From NCBI GenBank assembly GCA_900767375.1, contig CAAFYX010000031.1, positions 1 through 19,716 of the forward strand: a DNA stretch of 19,716 bases, read 5' to 3'. Position 1 is the first letter of the stretch; every line of letters begins with the position of its first letter. The notes beneath the pieces were generated by a model that saw nothing but the letters and a program-made list of their open reading frames with translations, made no database searches and was not told the origin of the DNA. Positions 1-8,243 of the stretch are shown in pieces. This DNA comes from Rikenellaceae bacterium (lineage in GTDB: Bacteria; Bacteroidota; Bacteroidia; Bacteroidales; UBA932). The position numbers and the translations under genes were made by a program.

Positions 1-72
1 AGGATAACTTCCGCCCTCGCACGCCGCGCCTTCACAATCTTACACCCTTGTTGCACTGTTCACTTGAATCGG

Positions 73-97
73 GGAAATATATATATTCAATATTTCC
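73..97. repeat. Short perfect inverted repeat upstream of GH115 gene
   Basis: GGAAATAT at 73-80 is perfectly mirrored by ATATTTCC at 90-97 with a 9-nt AT-rich spacer. It could be an operator dyad for a regulator of the xylan locus or a weak hairpin. AT-rich DNA produces such dyads by chance, so the call is tentative. Confidence 0.3.
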
Positions 98-217
98 AGA
101 TATGTGGCTATGTCTGTGTTCTTCTTAATTGGAAACAAATATAACAATTATTATCAAAAAATACTATAGCAGTGTTTATTTTTCACAAATACTATCCGTG
201 CGGCGGAGAAATAATAT

Positions 218-225
218 TATATTTG
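218..225 (+). promoter_or_regulatory. Bacteroidota -7 element for the GH115 gene
   Basis: TATATTTG matches the Bacteroidota -7 consensus TAnnTTTG exactly. Transcription would start about 5-8 nt downstream, leaving a leader of roughly 30 nt before the ATG at 264. I see no clear -33 TTTG at the usual spacing. The element lies inside the 5' open extension of the reading frame, which argues for the start at 264. Confidence 0.5.
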
Positions 226-263
226 AAGCACAAAGGACACATAATTCAATAACGAATCACATT

Positions 264-2714
264 ATGAACACACTGAAAAGACTTCTGACCGCCGCAGCCG
301 TCATTCTGACCGGCCTCTCTGCAGCGGCAGCCAACAGATTCATCACTTTCGAAAGCGGCTCCGCGGGCGTTCAGCTTGCCGGCGGCGGCAGCGTCGCGGC
401 CATTGCCATTGACAGCGCCAATGAATGGGAGGGCGTCAAGTGGGCGGCGGAGAACCTGGCGCTCGACTTCGAGCGCGTGACCGGCGTCAAGCCTTCGGTC
501 GGCACCGAAGGGCGCATCGTCATCGGCACCCTGGGCAGGAGCGCCGCCATCGAGTCCCTCCTCAGCGCCGAGGAAAAGGCGCAGCTCAACGGCAAGCGCG
601 AGATGTATTATATAAAGGTGACCGGTGACCGCGTAATCGTGGCCGGTTCCGACAAGCGCGGCACCACCTACGGCATATACGCCATTTCCAAGGAAATCGG
701 CGTATCGCCATGGTACTGGTGGGCCGACGTGCCAGCAGAGAAGCACAGCGACATCTTCGCGAAGGAAGGCCTCTACACCGAGGGAGAGCCGGGAGTTTTC
801 TACCGCGGAATCTTCCTCAACGACGAGGCTCCCGCCCTCACCGGCTGGGTCAAGGAGAACACCAACGGCTACACCAGCGAGTTCTACAAGCACGTCTTCG
901 AGCTCCTGCTCCGCCTCAAGGGCAATTTCATGTGGCCTGCGATGTGGGATGCCGCGTTCTATGACGACGACCCTCTGAACATGTACTACGCTGACACCAT
1001 GGGCATCATAATGGGCACCTCCCACCACGAGCCTTGCTCCCGCGCCCAGAAGGAGTGGCACAGATACGGCAACGGCGCGTGGGACTACACGAAGAACGCC
1101 TCCACCCTCATGTCCTTCTGGAAGGAGGGCATCGAGAGGATGAAGAATACCGAGGATGTGGTCACGGTGGGCATGCGCGGCGACGGTGACATGGCGATGA
1201 GCCAGGGCACCAACATCGCCCTCCTCGAAAAGATCATCAAGGACCAGAGGAAGATGATCGCCAAGGTCACCGGCAAGCCTGCAGAAAAGACACCTCAGGT
1301 CTGGGCGCTCTACAAGGAGGTCCAGGACTACTACGACGAGGGCATGCGCGTTCCGGACGACGTCACCCTCCTTCTGTGCGACGACAACTGGGGCAATGTC
1401 CGCAAGCTCCCGCTGCTCGATGCGAAGCCTCGCAGCGGCGGCTACGGAATGTACTACCACTTCGACTACGTGGGTGGTCCGCGAAACTACAAATGGATCA
1501 ACACCAACCAGATACAGCGCGTCTGGGAGCAGATGAACCTCTGCTGGGAGTACGGCGTGCGCAAGCTCTGGGTGGTCAATGTCGGCGACCTCAAGCCGGT
1601 CGAATACCCTATCCAGTTCTTCCTCGACATGGCCTGGAACCCTGAGGCCTACAATCCTTCTAACCTCAAGGCCCACACCGTGGACTTTGCAGCTGACACC
1701 TTCGGTGAGGAATATGCTGAAGAGATCGGAGACATTATGGACCTTTACGGCAAGTATTCACGCCGCGTTACTCCGGAGCTCCTGACCGACGCCACCTACA
1801 GCCTCAACTACGACGAGTGGCCGCGCGTGGTCGGCGAATGGAAGGAGCTGGAGCTCAGAGCACTCAGAGTGGCTCAGAAGCTCGCCCCTGAATACATCGA
1901 CGCCTACGAAGAGCTGGTGCTCTTCCCTGTCCAGGCCTTCGGCAACGTCTACGAAATGTACTATGCCGTAGCAATGAACAAGGCCGCAGAGGACGTCGAC
2001 GAAATCAATATGTGGGCTGACAAGGTAGAGGCTGCATACGCACGCGATGCAGAGCTCTGCGCCCACTACAACCACGAAATCGCCGGCGGCAAGTGGAACC
2101 ACATGATGGACCAGAACCACATCGGATACTTCATGTGGCAGGAGCCGCGCGAGCAGAGGATGCCGGCAGTGAAGAGAGTCAACGGCTCGTCGCCTCTGTG
2201 CCATCTGGAGAAGGACGGCTACATCTCGATTGAAGCGGTGAACTATTCCGCGAAGCATGTGGCCGACGACGCGGTGCAGGTATGCACCATCAAAGGCCTG
2301 GGCAAGACAGTGGGCGCTGTCACTACCCTTCCGGCAGCGGTGAATCCTTCGGAGAAGAGCGCTTACGTGGAGTATTCCATTGAAACGGAAAGTGCTGGCG
2401 CGGCTGCATTGACAGTTCTGCTGGCGCCGACATTGAACTTCAACCAGAACGTCGGCCTGACCTACGCGGTGAGCGTGGACGGAGGCGAGGAGATGGCAGT
2501 GAACTTCAACGGAATGTACAAGGGCGAGCTCGGGCAGTGGCAGGCCAACAGCATCATCGAGTCACGCGCGAGACTTGATTTCGGCGAACCTGGCAGGCAT
2601 ACGCTCAGATTCAGATTCGTTTCTCCGGGAATCGTGGTCGAGAAAATCATGGTCAATTTCGGAGGGCTGAAGCAGTCATATCTCGGAGCACCGTCCTCAG
2701 AATTGGTAAAATAA
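264..2714 (+). CDS. GH115 family xylan alpha-1,2-glucuronidase, exported
   Basis: This enzyme is predicted to release glucuronic or 4-O-methylglucuronic acid side chains from glucuronoxylan. The 816-residue protein starts with a Sec signal peptide (residues 1 to about 22, ending in an Ala-rich stretch), then an N-terminal beta-rich domain, a central barrel and a C-terminal beta domain (about 650-816). GH115-type blocks are visible: GTSHHEP (251-257), RGDGD (305-309), CDDNWGN (372-378) and GDLKPVEYP (441-449). The length fits the family. I do not assign individual catalytic residues. The ATG at 264 is preferred over the in-frame ATG at 129 because it places the signal peptide at the N-terminus and follows a -7 element. 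A terminator follows the stop, so the gene is probably its own transcript, next to a pentoside symporter and a GH43 enzyme that fit the same pathway. Periplasmic location is inferred. No lipobox is seen. Confidence 0.92.
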   Translation: MNTLKRLLTAAAVILTGLSAAAANRFITFESGSAGVQLAGGGSVAAIAIDSANEWEGVKWAAENLALDFERVTGVKPSVGTEGRIVIGTLGRSAAIESLLSAEEKAQLNGKREMYYIKVTGDRVIVAGSDKRGTTYGIYAISKEIGVSPWYWWADVPAEKHSDIFAKEGLYTEGEPGVFYRGIFLNDEAPALTGWVKENTNGYTSEFYKHVFELLLRLKGNFMWPAMWDAAFYDDDPLNMYYADTMGIIMGTSHHEPCSRAQKEWHRYGNGAWDYTKNASTLMSFWKEGIERMKNTEDVVTVGMRGDGDMAMSQGTNIALLEKIIKDQRKMIAKVTGKPAEKTPQVWALYKEVQDYYDEGMRVPDDVTLLLCDDNWGNVRKLPLLDAKPRSGGYGMYYHFDYVGGPRNYKWINTNQIQRVWEQMNLCWEYGVRKLWVVNVGDLKPVEYPIQFFLDMAWNPEAYNPSNLKAHTVDFAADTFGEEYAEEIGDIMDLYGKYSRRVTPELLTDATYSLNYDEWPRVVGEWKELELRALRVAQKLAPEYIDAYEELVLFPVQAFGNVYEMYYAVAMNKAAEDVDEINMWADKVEAAYARDAELCAHYNHEIAGGKWNHMMDQNHIGYFMWQEPREQRMPAVKRVNGSSPLCHLEKDGYISIEAVNYSAKHVADDAVQVCTIKGLGKTVGAVTTLPAAVNPSEKSAYVEYSIETESAGAAALTVLLAPTLNFNQNVGLTYAVSVDGGEEMAVNFNGMYKGELGQWQANSIIESRARLDFGEPGRHTLRFRFVSPGIVVEKIMVNFGGLKQSYLGAPSSELVK

Positions 2715-2735
2715 TACTGGATTTATTAAAAAAGT

Positions 2736-2769
2736 GGTCGTCAGCCAAGGGTTGATGACCATTTTTTTG
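2736..2769 (+). terminator. Rho-independent terminator after GH115 gene
   Basis: An 8-bp stem (2736-2743 with 2753-2760, one G-U pair) with a 9-nt loop is followed by seven T's at 2762-2768. It ends the GH115 transcript and lies directly against the next promoter element. Confidence 0.75.
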
Positions 2770-2777
2770 TATATTTG
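2770..2777 (+). promoter_or_regulatory. -7 element for the symporter-GH43 operon
   Basis: TATATTTG matches the TAnnTTTG consensus exactly and begins directly after the T-run of the preceding terminator. The nearest upstream TTG (2752-2754) is inside the terminator stem and only about 15 nt away, so the -33 box is not well placed. A leader of about 35 nt to the ATG at 2819 would result. Confidence 0.5.
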
Positions 2778-2818
2778 TAGGTCTAGCCAAGATTAATTTA
2801 TAATTAAAACACATAATT

Positions 2819-4252
2819 ATGCAACAAACTAACGCAGAAGCGAAGGGCTTCTACAAACTTTCATGGATGCAGCGCATCGGTTTCGGCTCAGGAGACCTCG
2901 CCCAGAACCTTATCTATCAGACCATCAGCATCTGGCTTCTCTTCTTCTATACAAACGTATTCGGACTGAAGCCTGACGTAGCCGCCGTGATGTTCCTCAT
3001 CGTACGTCTCGTGGACGTCCTGTGGGATCCTTGCGTAGGCGCGTTCGTGGACAAGGGCACTCCGAAGTGGGGCAAATACCGTTCATGGCTCATCCTCGGC
3101 GGTATTCCGCTCGCAGGCCTCGCCATCCTCTGCTTCTGGAACGGATTCAGCGGCTCACTCGTCTATGCATACATCACATATGTAGGAATGAGCATGTGCT
3201 ACACCCTCGTCAACGTGCCATACGGTGCTCTGAACTCATCACTCACCCGTGACACAAACGAGATCACAGTCCTCACCTCCACACGTATGTTCATGGCCAA
3301 CCTCGGAGGTCTCATCGTGAAGTCCCTCCCTCTGGTCATCGCCATCTTCGCCCCGAAGGTACTCAACCCTGAGACCGGCAAGATGACTGCAGTCTACAAC
3401 ACCCCTGATGCCGCTTCAGCATGGTTCATCACCATGAGCATCTTCGCCATCGCAGGACTCCTGCTCCTCTTCTTCTGCTTCTCACAGACCAAGGAGCGCG
3501 TCGTAATGGATCAGAAGGAAGCCGCAAACGTAAAGGTCTCCGACCTCTGGATGGAGTTCGTCAGGAACAAGCCTCTGCGCATCCTCGCCTTCTTCTTCAT
3601 CACTGCTTTCGCAATGATGAGCGTCAGCAACGCAGCTGATTCCTATTTCATGACATACAACATCGGTGCAACTCCGTTCATGACCACAGTATTCATGTGG
3701 CTCGGTACCATCCCTGCATTCCTTTTCATGCCTCTCGTGCCTGCCATCAAGCGCGCCATCGGCAAGAAGGGCATGTTCTACCTGTTCCTCGGCACCGCCA
3801 TCGTGGGTATGGCCATGATGTACATCTTCGTATCCATCCCGGCCATCAGGGAGCACTTCGTGCTTCTCTGCATCGCACAGTTCGTGAAGAGCACCGGTAT
3901 CATCGTGGCTACCGGATATATGTGGGCACTCGTCCCTGAGGTAGTATCTTACGGAGAATACACCACAGGAAAGCGCATCTCAGGCATCGTCAACGCACTC
4001 ACCGGAATCTTCTTCAAGGCCGGTATGGCACTCGGCGGCGTAGTCCCGGGACTCGTCCTCGCATGGGTGGGCTTCAATGCTGACAGCACTGTACAGACCC
4101 CTCTCGCAGAGCAGGGTATCCTCTGGCTCGTAACCCTCATCCCTGCTGTGCTCCTCGTCCTTGCTATCTTCATCATCAGCAAGTATGAGCTCTCAGATGA
4201 AAAGATGGACGAAATCAACAGAGCCATCGAAGCAAAGAACCTTGAAAACTAA
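2819..4252 (+). CDS. GPH-family sugar:cation symporter (MelB/XynD-like)
   Basis: This is an inner-membrane secondary transporter of the glycoside-pentoside-hexuronide family in the major facilitator superfamily, with 477 residues and about 12 hydrophobic segments. The helix II signature is present: D66 and D70 sit in VDVLWDPCVG, matching the spacing of the cation-site aspartates D55 and D59 of MelB. The following loop has the family's G-K-Y-R-S-W (85-90). The substrate is inferred from context, because a GH115 alpha-glucuronidase lies upstream and a GH43 enzyme starts 14 bp downstream. Symporters of this type beside GH43 genes are known from Prevotella xylan clusters (xynD/xynB), so xylo-oligosaccharides or aldouronates are the likely cargo. 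The gene has its own -7 element at 2770 and no terminator before GH43, so the two genes are probably co-transcribed. Confidence 0.9.
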   Translation: MQQTNAEAKGFYKLSWMQRIGFGSGDLAQNLIYQTISIWLLFFYTNVFGLKPDVAAVMFLIVRLVDVLWDPCVGAFVDKGTPKWGKYRSWLILGGIPLAGLAILCFWNGFSGSLVYAYITYVGMSMCYTLVNVPYGALNSSLTRDTNEITVLTSTRMFMANLGGLIVKSLPLVIAIFAPKVLNPETGKMTAVYNTPDAASAWFITMSIFAIAGLLLLFFCFSQTKERVVMDQKEAANVKVSDLWMEFVRNKPLRILAFFFITAFAMMSVSNAADSYFMTYNIGATPFMTTVFMWLGTIPAFLFMPLVPAIKRAIGKKGMFYLFLGTAIVGMAMMYIFVSIPAIREHFVLLCIAQFVKSTGIIVATGYMWALVPEVVSYGEYTTGKRISGIVNALTGIFFKAGMALGGVVPGLVLAWVGFNADSTVQTPLAEQGILWLVTLIPAVLLVLAIFIISKYELSDEKMDEINRAIEAKNLEN

Positions 4253-4266
4253 TAACTGACTATATC

Positions 4267-5280
4267 ATGGCAAAGAAAGTACAGAAAAGATACCTCCTCC
4301 CCGAGGACTACATGGCTGATCCGTCAGTGCATGTGTTCAATGACAAGATCTACATCTACCCTTCACATGACTGGGAGGATGAATCCAACGTAGAGGACGA
4401 CAGCGGTGACCAGTACATCATGAAGGACTACCACGTCCTCTCCATCGACGGCGACCCGATGACCGGCAAGGTCACCGACCACGGCAAGGTCATCGGTCTC
4501 GAAGACATCGCATGGCACGGACGCCAGCTCTGGGACTGCGACGTCCAGGAGAAGGACGGCAAGTATTATATGTTCTTCCCTATGAAGGACAAGAACGAAG
4601 TGTTCCGCCACGGTGTCGCCATCGCAGACAACCCTGCAGGACCTTTCATCCCGCAGCCGGAACCTGTTCTCGGCAGTTACTCCATCGACATGGCCATCCT
4701 CAAGGATGACGACGGCGAATACTACATGTATTTCGGCGGACTCTGGGGCGGCCAGCTCCAGTCTTACAGGGACAATGTCGGTATCGAGGACCCTGCAAAG
4801 AACAACACACCGGACAGCCCGAACCTCCCTCACGGCGACCAGCCGGCACTCCCAAGCCGCGTAGTGAAGCTTTCCAAGGATATGCTTCAGTTCGGCGAAG
4901 AGCCTAAGCCTGTGGTAGTGGTGGACGAGAACGGCAAGCCTCTCGCAGCCGACGACCCTCACCGCTTCTTCGAGGCCAGCTGGACATTCAAGAAAGACGG
5001 CAAGTACTACTTCACATACTCCACCGGTGACAGCCACATGCTCTGCTATGCAATCGGTGACAATGTCTACGGACCGTTCACCTACAAGGGTGTCATCCTC
5101 ACCCCGGTAGTGGGATGGACCACACACCACGCCATCATCGAGTGGAAGGGCAAATGGTATCTGTTCCACCACGACAGCGTGCCTTCAGGAGGCAAGTCAT
5201 GGCTCCGCAGCCTCAAGGTCTGCGAGCTTGACTTCAACGAGGACGGCACCATCCAGACCATTGAAGGAATCGACGAATAA
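4267..5280 (+). CDS. GH43 family beta-xylosidase / alpha-arabinofuranosidase
   Basis: This 337-residue enzyme belongs to glycoside hydrolase family 43, an inverting five-bladed propeller. The three catalytic carboxylates can be placed: D18 in YMADPSVHVF (general base), D141 in YSIDMAIL (pKa modulator) and E236 in FFEASW (general acid). The N-terminus, with Y-M-A-D-P and the I-Y-P-S-H-D motif, resembles the GH43 proteins found next to GPH symporters in Prevotella and Bacteroides, where beta-xylosidase or exo-xylanase activity is reported. There is no signal peptide, so the enzyme is probably cytoplasmic and acts on imported oligomers. It starts 14 bp after the symporter and is followed by a strong terminator, making a two-gene operon. 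Xylosidase is more likely than arabinofuranosidase from context, but sequence alone does not separate them. Confidence 0.9.
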   Translation: MAKKVQKRYLLPEDYMADPSVHVFNDKIYIYPSHDWEDESNVEDDSGDQYIMKDYHVLSIDGDPMTGKVTDHGKVIGLEDIAWHGRQLWDCDVQEKDGKYYMFFPMKDKNEVFRHGVAIADNPAGPFIPQPEPVLGSYSIDMAILKDDDGEYYMYFGGLWGGQLQSYRDNVGIEDPAKNNTPDSPNLPHGDQPALPSRVVKLSKDMLQFGEEPKPVVVVDENGKPLAADDPHRFFEASWTFKKDGKYYFTYSTGDSHMLCYAIGDNVYGPFTYKGVILTPVVGWTTHHAIIEWKGKWYLFHHDSVPSGGKSWLRSLKVCELDFNEDGTIQTIEGIDE

Positions 5281-5289
5281 CAATAACTC

Positions 5290-5328
5290 ATAGCCTGGAA
5301 AATACAGTTTCCAGGCTATTTCATTTTA
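5290..5328 (+). terminator. Strong hairpin terminator after GH43 gene
   Basis: A 12-bp perfect stem (5290-5301 with 5308-5319) with a 6-nt loop is followed by a T-rich tract (5319-5327). It begins 10 nt after the GH43 stop and ends only a few bases before the peptidase ATG at 5336. Confidence 0.8.
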
Positions 5329-5335
5329 CATCTAT

Positions 5336-8239
5336 ATGAAAAAAACACTTATCCTTTTGCTTGCAGCCGCTTCAATGCTTTTTGTATCCTGCGGCGAAAA
5401 AAAGTATGAGACCGTAAAGGGAGACCCTCTCAAGACGAAGATCTACACCCTCGACAACGGTCTCAAGGTCTACATGTCCGTCAACAAGGACGAGCCAAGG
5501 CTCCAGACCTACATCGCCGTCAATTCCGGCGGTGCCAACGACCCTTCCGACAACACCGGACTCGCCCACTACCTCGAGCATCTGATGTTCAAGGGCAGCG
5601 AGAACCTCGGAACCAGCGACTATGCAGCAGAGAAGGTGATCCTCGACCGGATCGAGGCAATGTTCGAGACCTACAAGGCCACGACAGACCCTGCCGAACG
5701 CAAGGCCCTGTATCACGTGATCGACTCCCTCAGCTACGAAGCATCCAAGATTTCCATCCCTAACGAATACGACAAGGCCATGGCCATCATCGGAGCGCAG
5801 GGGACCAACGCCTTCACCTCCAACGATGTCACCTGCTACACCGAGGACATACCTTCCAACCAGATCGAGAACTGGGCCAGGATCCAGTCAGACCGTTTCA
5901 AGAACATGGTCATCAGAGGATTCCACACTGAACTCGAAACCGTATACGAGGAGTACAATATGTATCTGAACGAGGACAGCGAGAACGCCATGATGGCTCT
6001 CGACTCCGTCCTCTTCCCTCATCATCCATACGGCCTGCAGTCCGTCATCGGCACCTCCGAGCACCTCAAGAGCCCGTCCATCACCGCCATCAAGAAGCAG
6101 AAAGCCACATACTACGTCCCTAACAACGTAGCCATCTGCGTCGCCGGAGACTTCGACCCGGACGAGTTCGTGGCCATCATCGAGAAATACTTCGGTGACT
6201 GGGAGGCCAATCCTGAACTCCCTGTACGCACCATCGCAGAAGAGGCCCCGATCGAAACCCCTGTCATAAAGGAAGTCTACGGAACAGAGTCAGACTTCGT
6301 GATGATCGGATGGAGATATCCGGGCGAAAAAGACCAGTTCAAGAGCGAGATCGGAGAAATCGCCGCAGAGATGCTCTACAACGGCAAGGCCGGTATTATG
6401 GACCTCGATCTCAACCAGCAGCAGAAAGTGCTTCAGGCCATAGCTGCGCCATATTCCAGGACCGACTGGGGCGAATTCATCCTCGAAGGATACCCTAAGC
6501 AGGGACAGAGCCTTGAAGAAGTTTCATCCCTCCTTCTTGAAAGCGCAGCCAAGCTCCGCGCAGGAGACTTCGACGAGAGCCTCCTGAAGGCCGCAATCGC
6601 TAACTTCAAACTGTCAGAGATGCGTTCTTACGAGCGCAACAGAGGCCGTGTCAATGCATTCATGAACTCATTCATCGCCGGCCACGACTGGGCCGACGAC
6701 GTCCATCAGCTTGACAGGCTCGCCAAGGTCACCAAGCAGGATGTCATCGACTGGGCGAACGAATATCTCCCGGAAAACGGCTACTGCGCAGTATACAAGC
6801 GCAACGGCGCCAACCCGAAGAACCAGAAGATCGAAGCTCCGGCCATCACCCCTATCGCTATGAACCGTGACGCCCAGAGCGCCTTCCTTTCAGAGCTCCA
6901 GGCCAGTGAGGTCAGCCCGATCGAGCCTGTATTCGTGGACTTCAGCAAGGACATGTCCACCTTCACAGCCCAGTCAGGGCTCGAGGTGCTCTACAAGAAG
7001 AACGAGACCAACGACATCGCCACACTCCAGTTCGTATTTGACGAGGGATCCATCAGCGACCCTGCCCTGAGCATTACCTCCGACTATATCAGCTATCTCG
7101 GTTCTGAAAGCAGAAGCGCAGAGGACATCGCCCTCGGCATGTACACCCTCGCATGCAACTACTCGATGAACGTCAGCTCCAGCACCACCAGTCTCGCAGT
7201 CACCGGCCTCTCGGAGAACATCGGCCAGGCCCTCGACATCTTCGAGGACCTCATCGCCAATGCAGTGGCTGACGAGGACATCCTGACCCAGCTCAAATCA
7301 GACCTCCTTCAGGCCAGGATAATGGACAAGATGAGCCAGAGCACCTGCAACAGCGCCCTCAACAGATATGTAATATACGGTCCTGAATACATCCGCAGTA
7401 CGACCCTCACCAATGAGGCTATATCCGCCCTCACTTCCGAGGAGCTCCTCGCAAAGGCCACCAACCTCCTGAGCAAGCAGCATAAGATCCTCTACTACGG
7501 TCCAATGAGCGAAAACGAGCTCAAGGATATGCTCGCAGAGCACCACAAGGTGGCAGCCGAGCTCGAGCCGCTGACGAAGGTATACGCACAGAAGAAGCTC
7601 ATCACCGAGCCTAAGGTTTACATCGCACCTTATGATTCACGCCAGTTCAACTACATCCAGTACTCGAACAGAGGCGAGAAATTCGACAGCGCCGACACTC
7701 CGAGCATCACAGTGTTCAACGAATACTTCGGAGGCGGAATGAATACAGTTGTGTTCCAGGAAATGAGGGAGGCACGCGCACTCGCATATTCAGCAAGCGC
7801 ATATCTCAATGAGCCGACATCCACTGACGACACCTATTCATTCTATGCACGCATCGGTTCTCAGAACGACAAGCTTCAGACAGCTGTGGAGGCATTCGAT
7901 GAAATCATCAACAACATGCCTGAGTCGGAGAAAGCGTTCAACATCGCGAAAACAGCAATCGACGGTGTCCTCAGGACAAGGCGCACCACAGGTTCGGCAG
8001 TTCTCAACTCCTACCTCAAATGTCAGGAGCTCGGTCTTGACGAACCTCTCGACAAGGCTGTGTTCGAAGCCCTTCCGGACATCACTCTCGAGACATTGAG
8101 CGCCACCGCTCAGAAGTGGACCAAGGACCGCGTTTACGAATACGGTCTGCTCGGAGACGCGAGCGGTATGGACCTCGACTTCCTCAAGACTCTGGGACCT
8201 GTCCAGATGCTCACCCTCGAAGACATCTTCGGCTACTAG
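5336..8239 (+). CDS. M16 family zinc metallopeptidase, lipoprotein
   Basis: This is a 967-residue two-domain peptidase of family M16 (insulinase/pitrilysin type, PqqL-like). A lipoprotein signal ends at C19 (L-F-V-S-C), so the protein is anchored to a membrane outside the cytoplasm. The inverted zinc motif is intact: H78-Y-L-E81-H82. The distal ligand is most likely E206 in ELETVYEEY, with E199 seven residues before it, the same spacing as the E162/E169 pair of pitrilysin. About 40 extra helical residues lie between motif and distal Glu (about 95-140), which appears common in Bacteroidota members. The C-terminal half (about 540-967) is a second M16 domain without a zinc motif. It carries the F-G-G-G-M-N and R-E-A-R-A-L-A-Y-S elements of the substrate-closing half. 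The substrate is probably peptides in the periplasm. No promoter is visible in the 17 nt between the preceding terminator and the ATG, so the promoter may overlap the end of GH43. Confidence 0.93.
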   Translation: MKKTLILLLAAASMLFVSCGEKKYETVKGDPLKTKIYTLDNGLKVYMSVNKDEPRLQTYIAVNSGGANDPSDNTGLAHYLEHLMFKGSENLGTSDYAAEKVILDRIEAMFETYKATTDPAERKALYHVIDSLSYEASKISIPNEYDKAMAIIGAQGTNAFTSNDVTCYTEDIPSNQIENWARIQSDRFKNMVIRGFHTELETVYEEYNMYLNEDSENAMMALDSVLFPHHPYGLQSVIGTSEHLKSPSITAIKKQKATYYVPNNVAICVAGDFDPDEFVAIIEKYFGDWEANPELPVRTIAEEAPIETPVIKEVYGTESDFVMIGWRYPGEKDQFKSEIGEIAAEMLYNGKAGIMDLDLNQQQKVLQAIAAPYSRTDWGEFILEGYPKQGQSLEEVSSLLLESAAKLRAGDFDESLLKAAIANFKLSEMRSYERNRGRVNAFMNSFIAGHDWADDVHQLDRLAKVTKQDVIDWANEYLPENGYCAVYKRNGANPKNQKIEAPAITPIAMNRDAQSAFLSELQASEVSPIEPVFVDFSKDMSTFTAQSGLEVLYKKNETNDIATLQFVFDEGSISDPALSITSDYISYLGSESRSAEDIALGMYTLACNYSMNVSSSTTSLAVTGLSENIGQALDIFEDLIANAVADEDILTQLKSDLLQARIMDKMSQSTCNSALNRYVIYGPEYIRSTTLTNEAISALTSEELLAKATNLLSKQHKILYYGPMSENELKDMLAEHHKVAAELEPLTKVYAQKKLITEPKVYIAPYDSRQFNYIQYSNRGEKFDSADTPSITVFNEYFGGGMNTVVFQEMREARALAYSASAYLNEPTSTDDTYSFYARIGSQNDKLQTAVEAFDEIINNMPESEKAFNIAKTAIDGVLRTRRTTGSAVLNSYLKCQELGLDEPLDKAVFEALPDITLETLSATAQKWTKDRVYEYGLLGDASGMDLDFLKTLGPVQMLTLEDIFGY

Positions 8240-8243
8240 ACTG

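Larger units (their letters stand above)
1..263. other. Left-end non-coding region with no supportable gene
   Basis: This stretch lies before the GH115 gene and is AT-rich after about position 70. I see no convincing gene in either orientation. The first ~60 bases are GC-richer and could be the end of, or lead into, something outside the window, but this cannot be decided. An in-frame upstream ATG at 129 would extend the GH115 protein by 45 residues. That extension lies upstream of and across a promoter-like element and would bury the signal peptide, so I treat it as untranslated. Confidence 0.6.

Noticed and set aside
246..1676. 476-codon open frame on the minus strand opposite the GH115 gene
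   Set aside because: It is the mirror of a GC-rich, codon-biased real gene. The translation is Val/Leu/His/Asp-rich with no domain, no signal and no start context.
4363..5172. 269-codon minus-strand frame opposite GH43
   Set aside because: Same antisense shadow effect: low-complexity Val/Leu/Glu composition and no recognisable motif.
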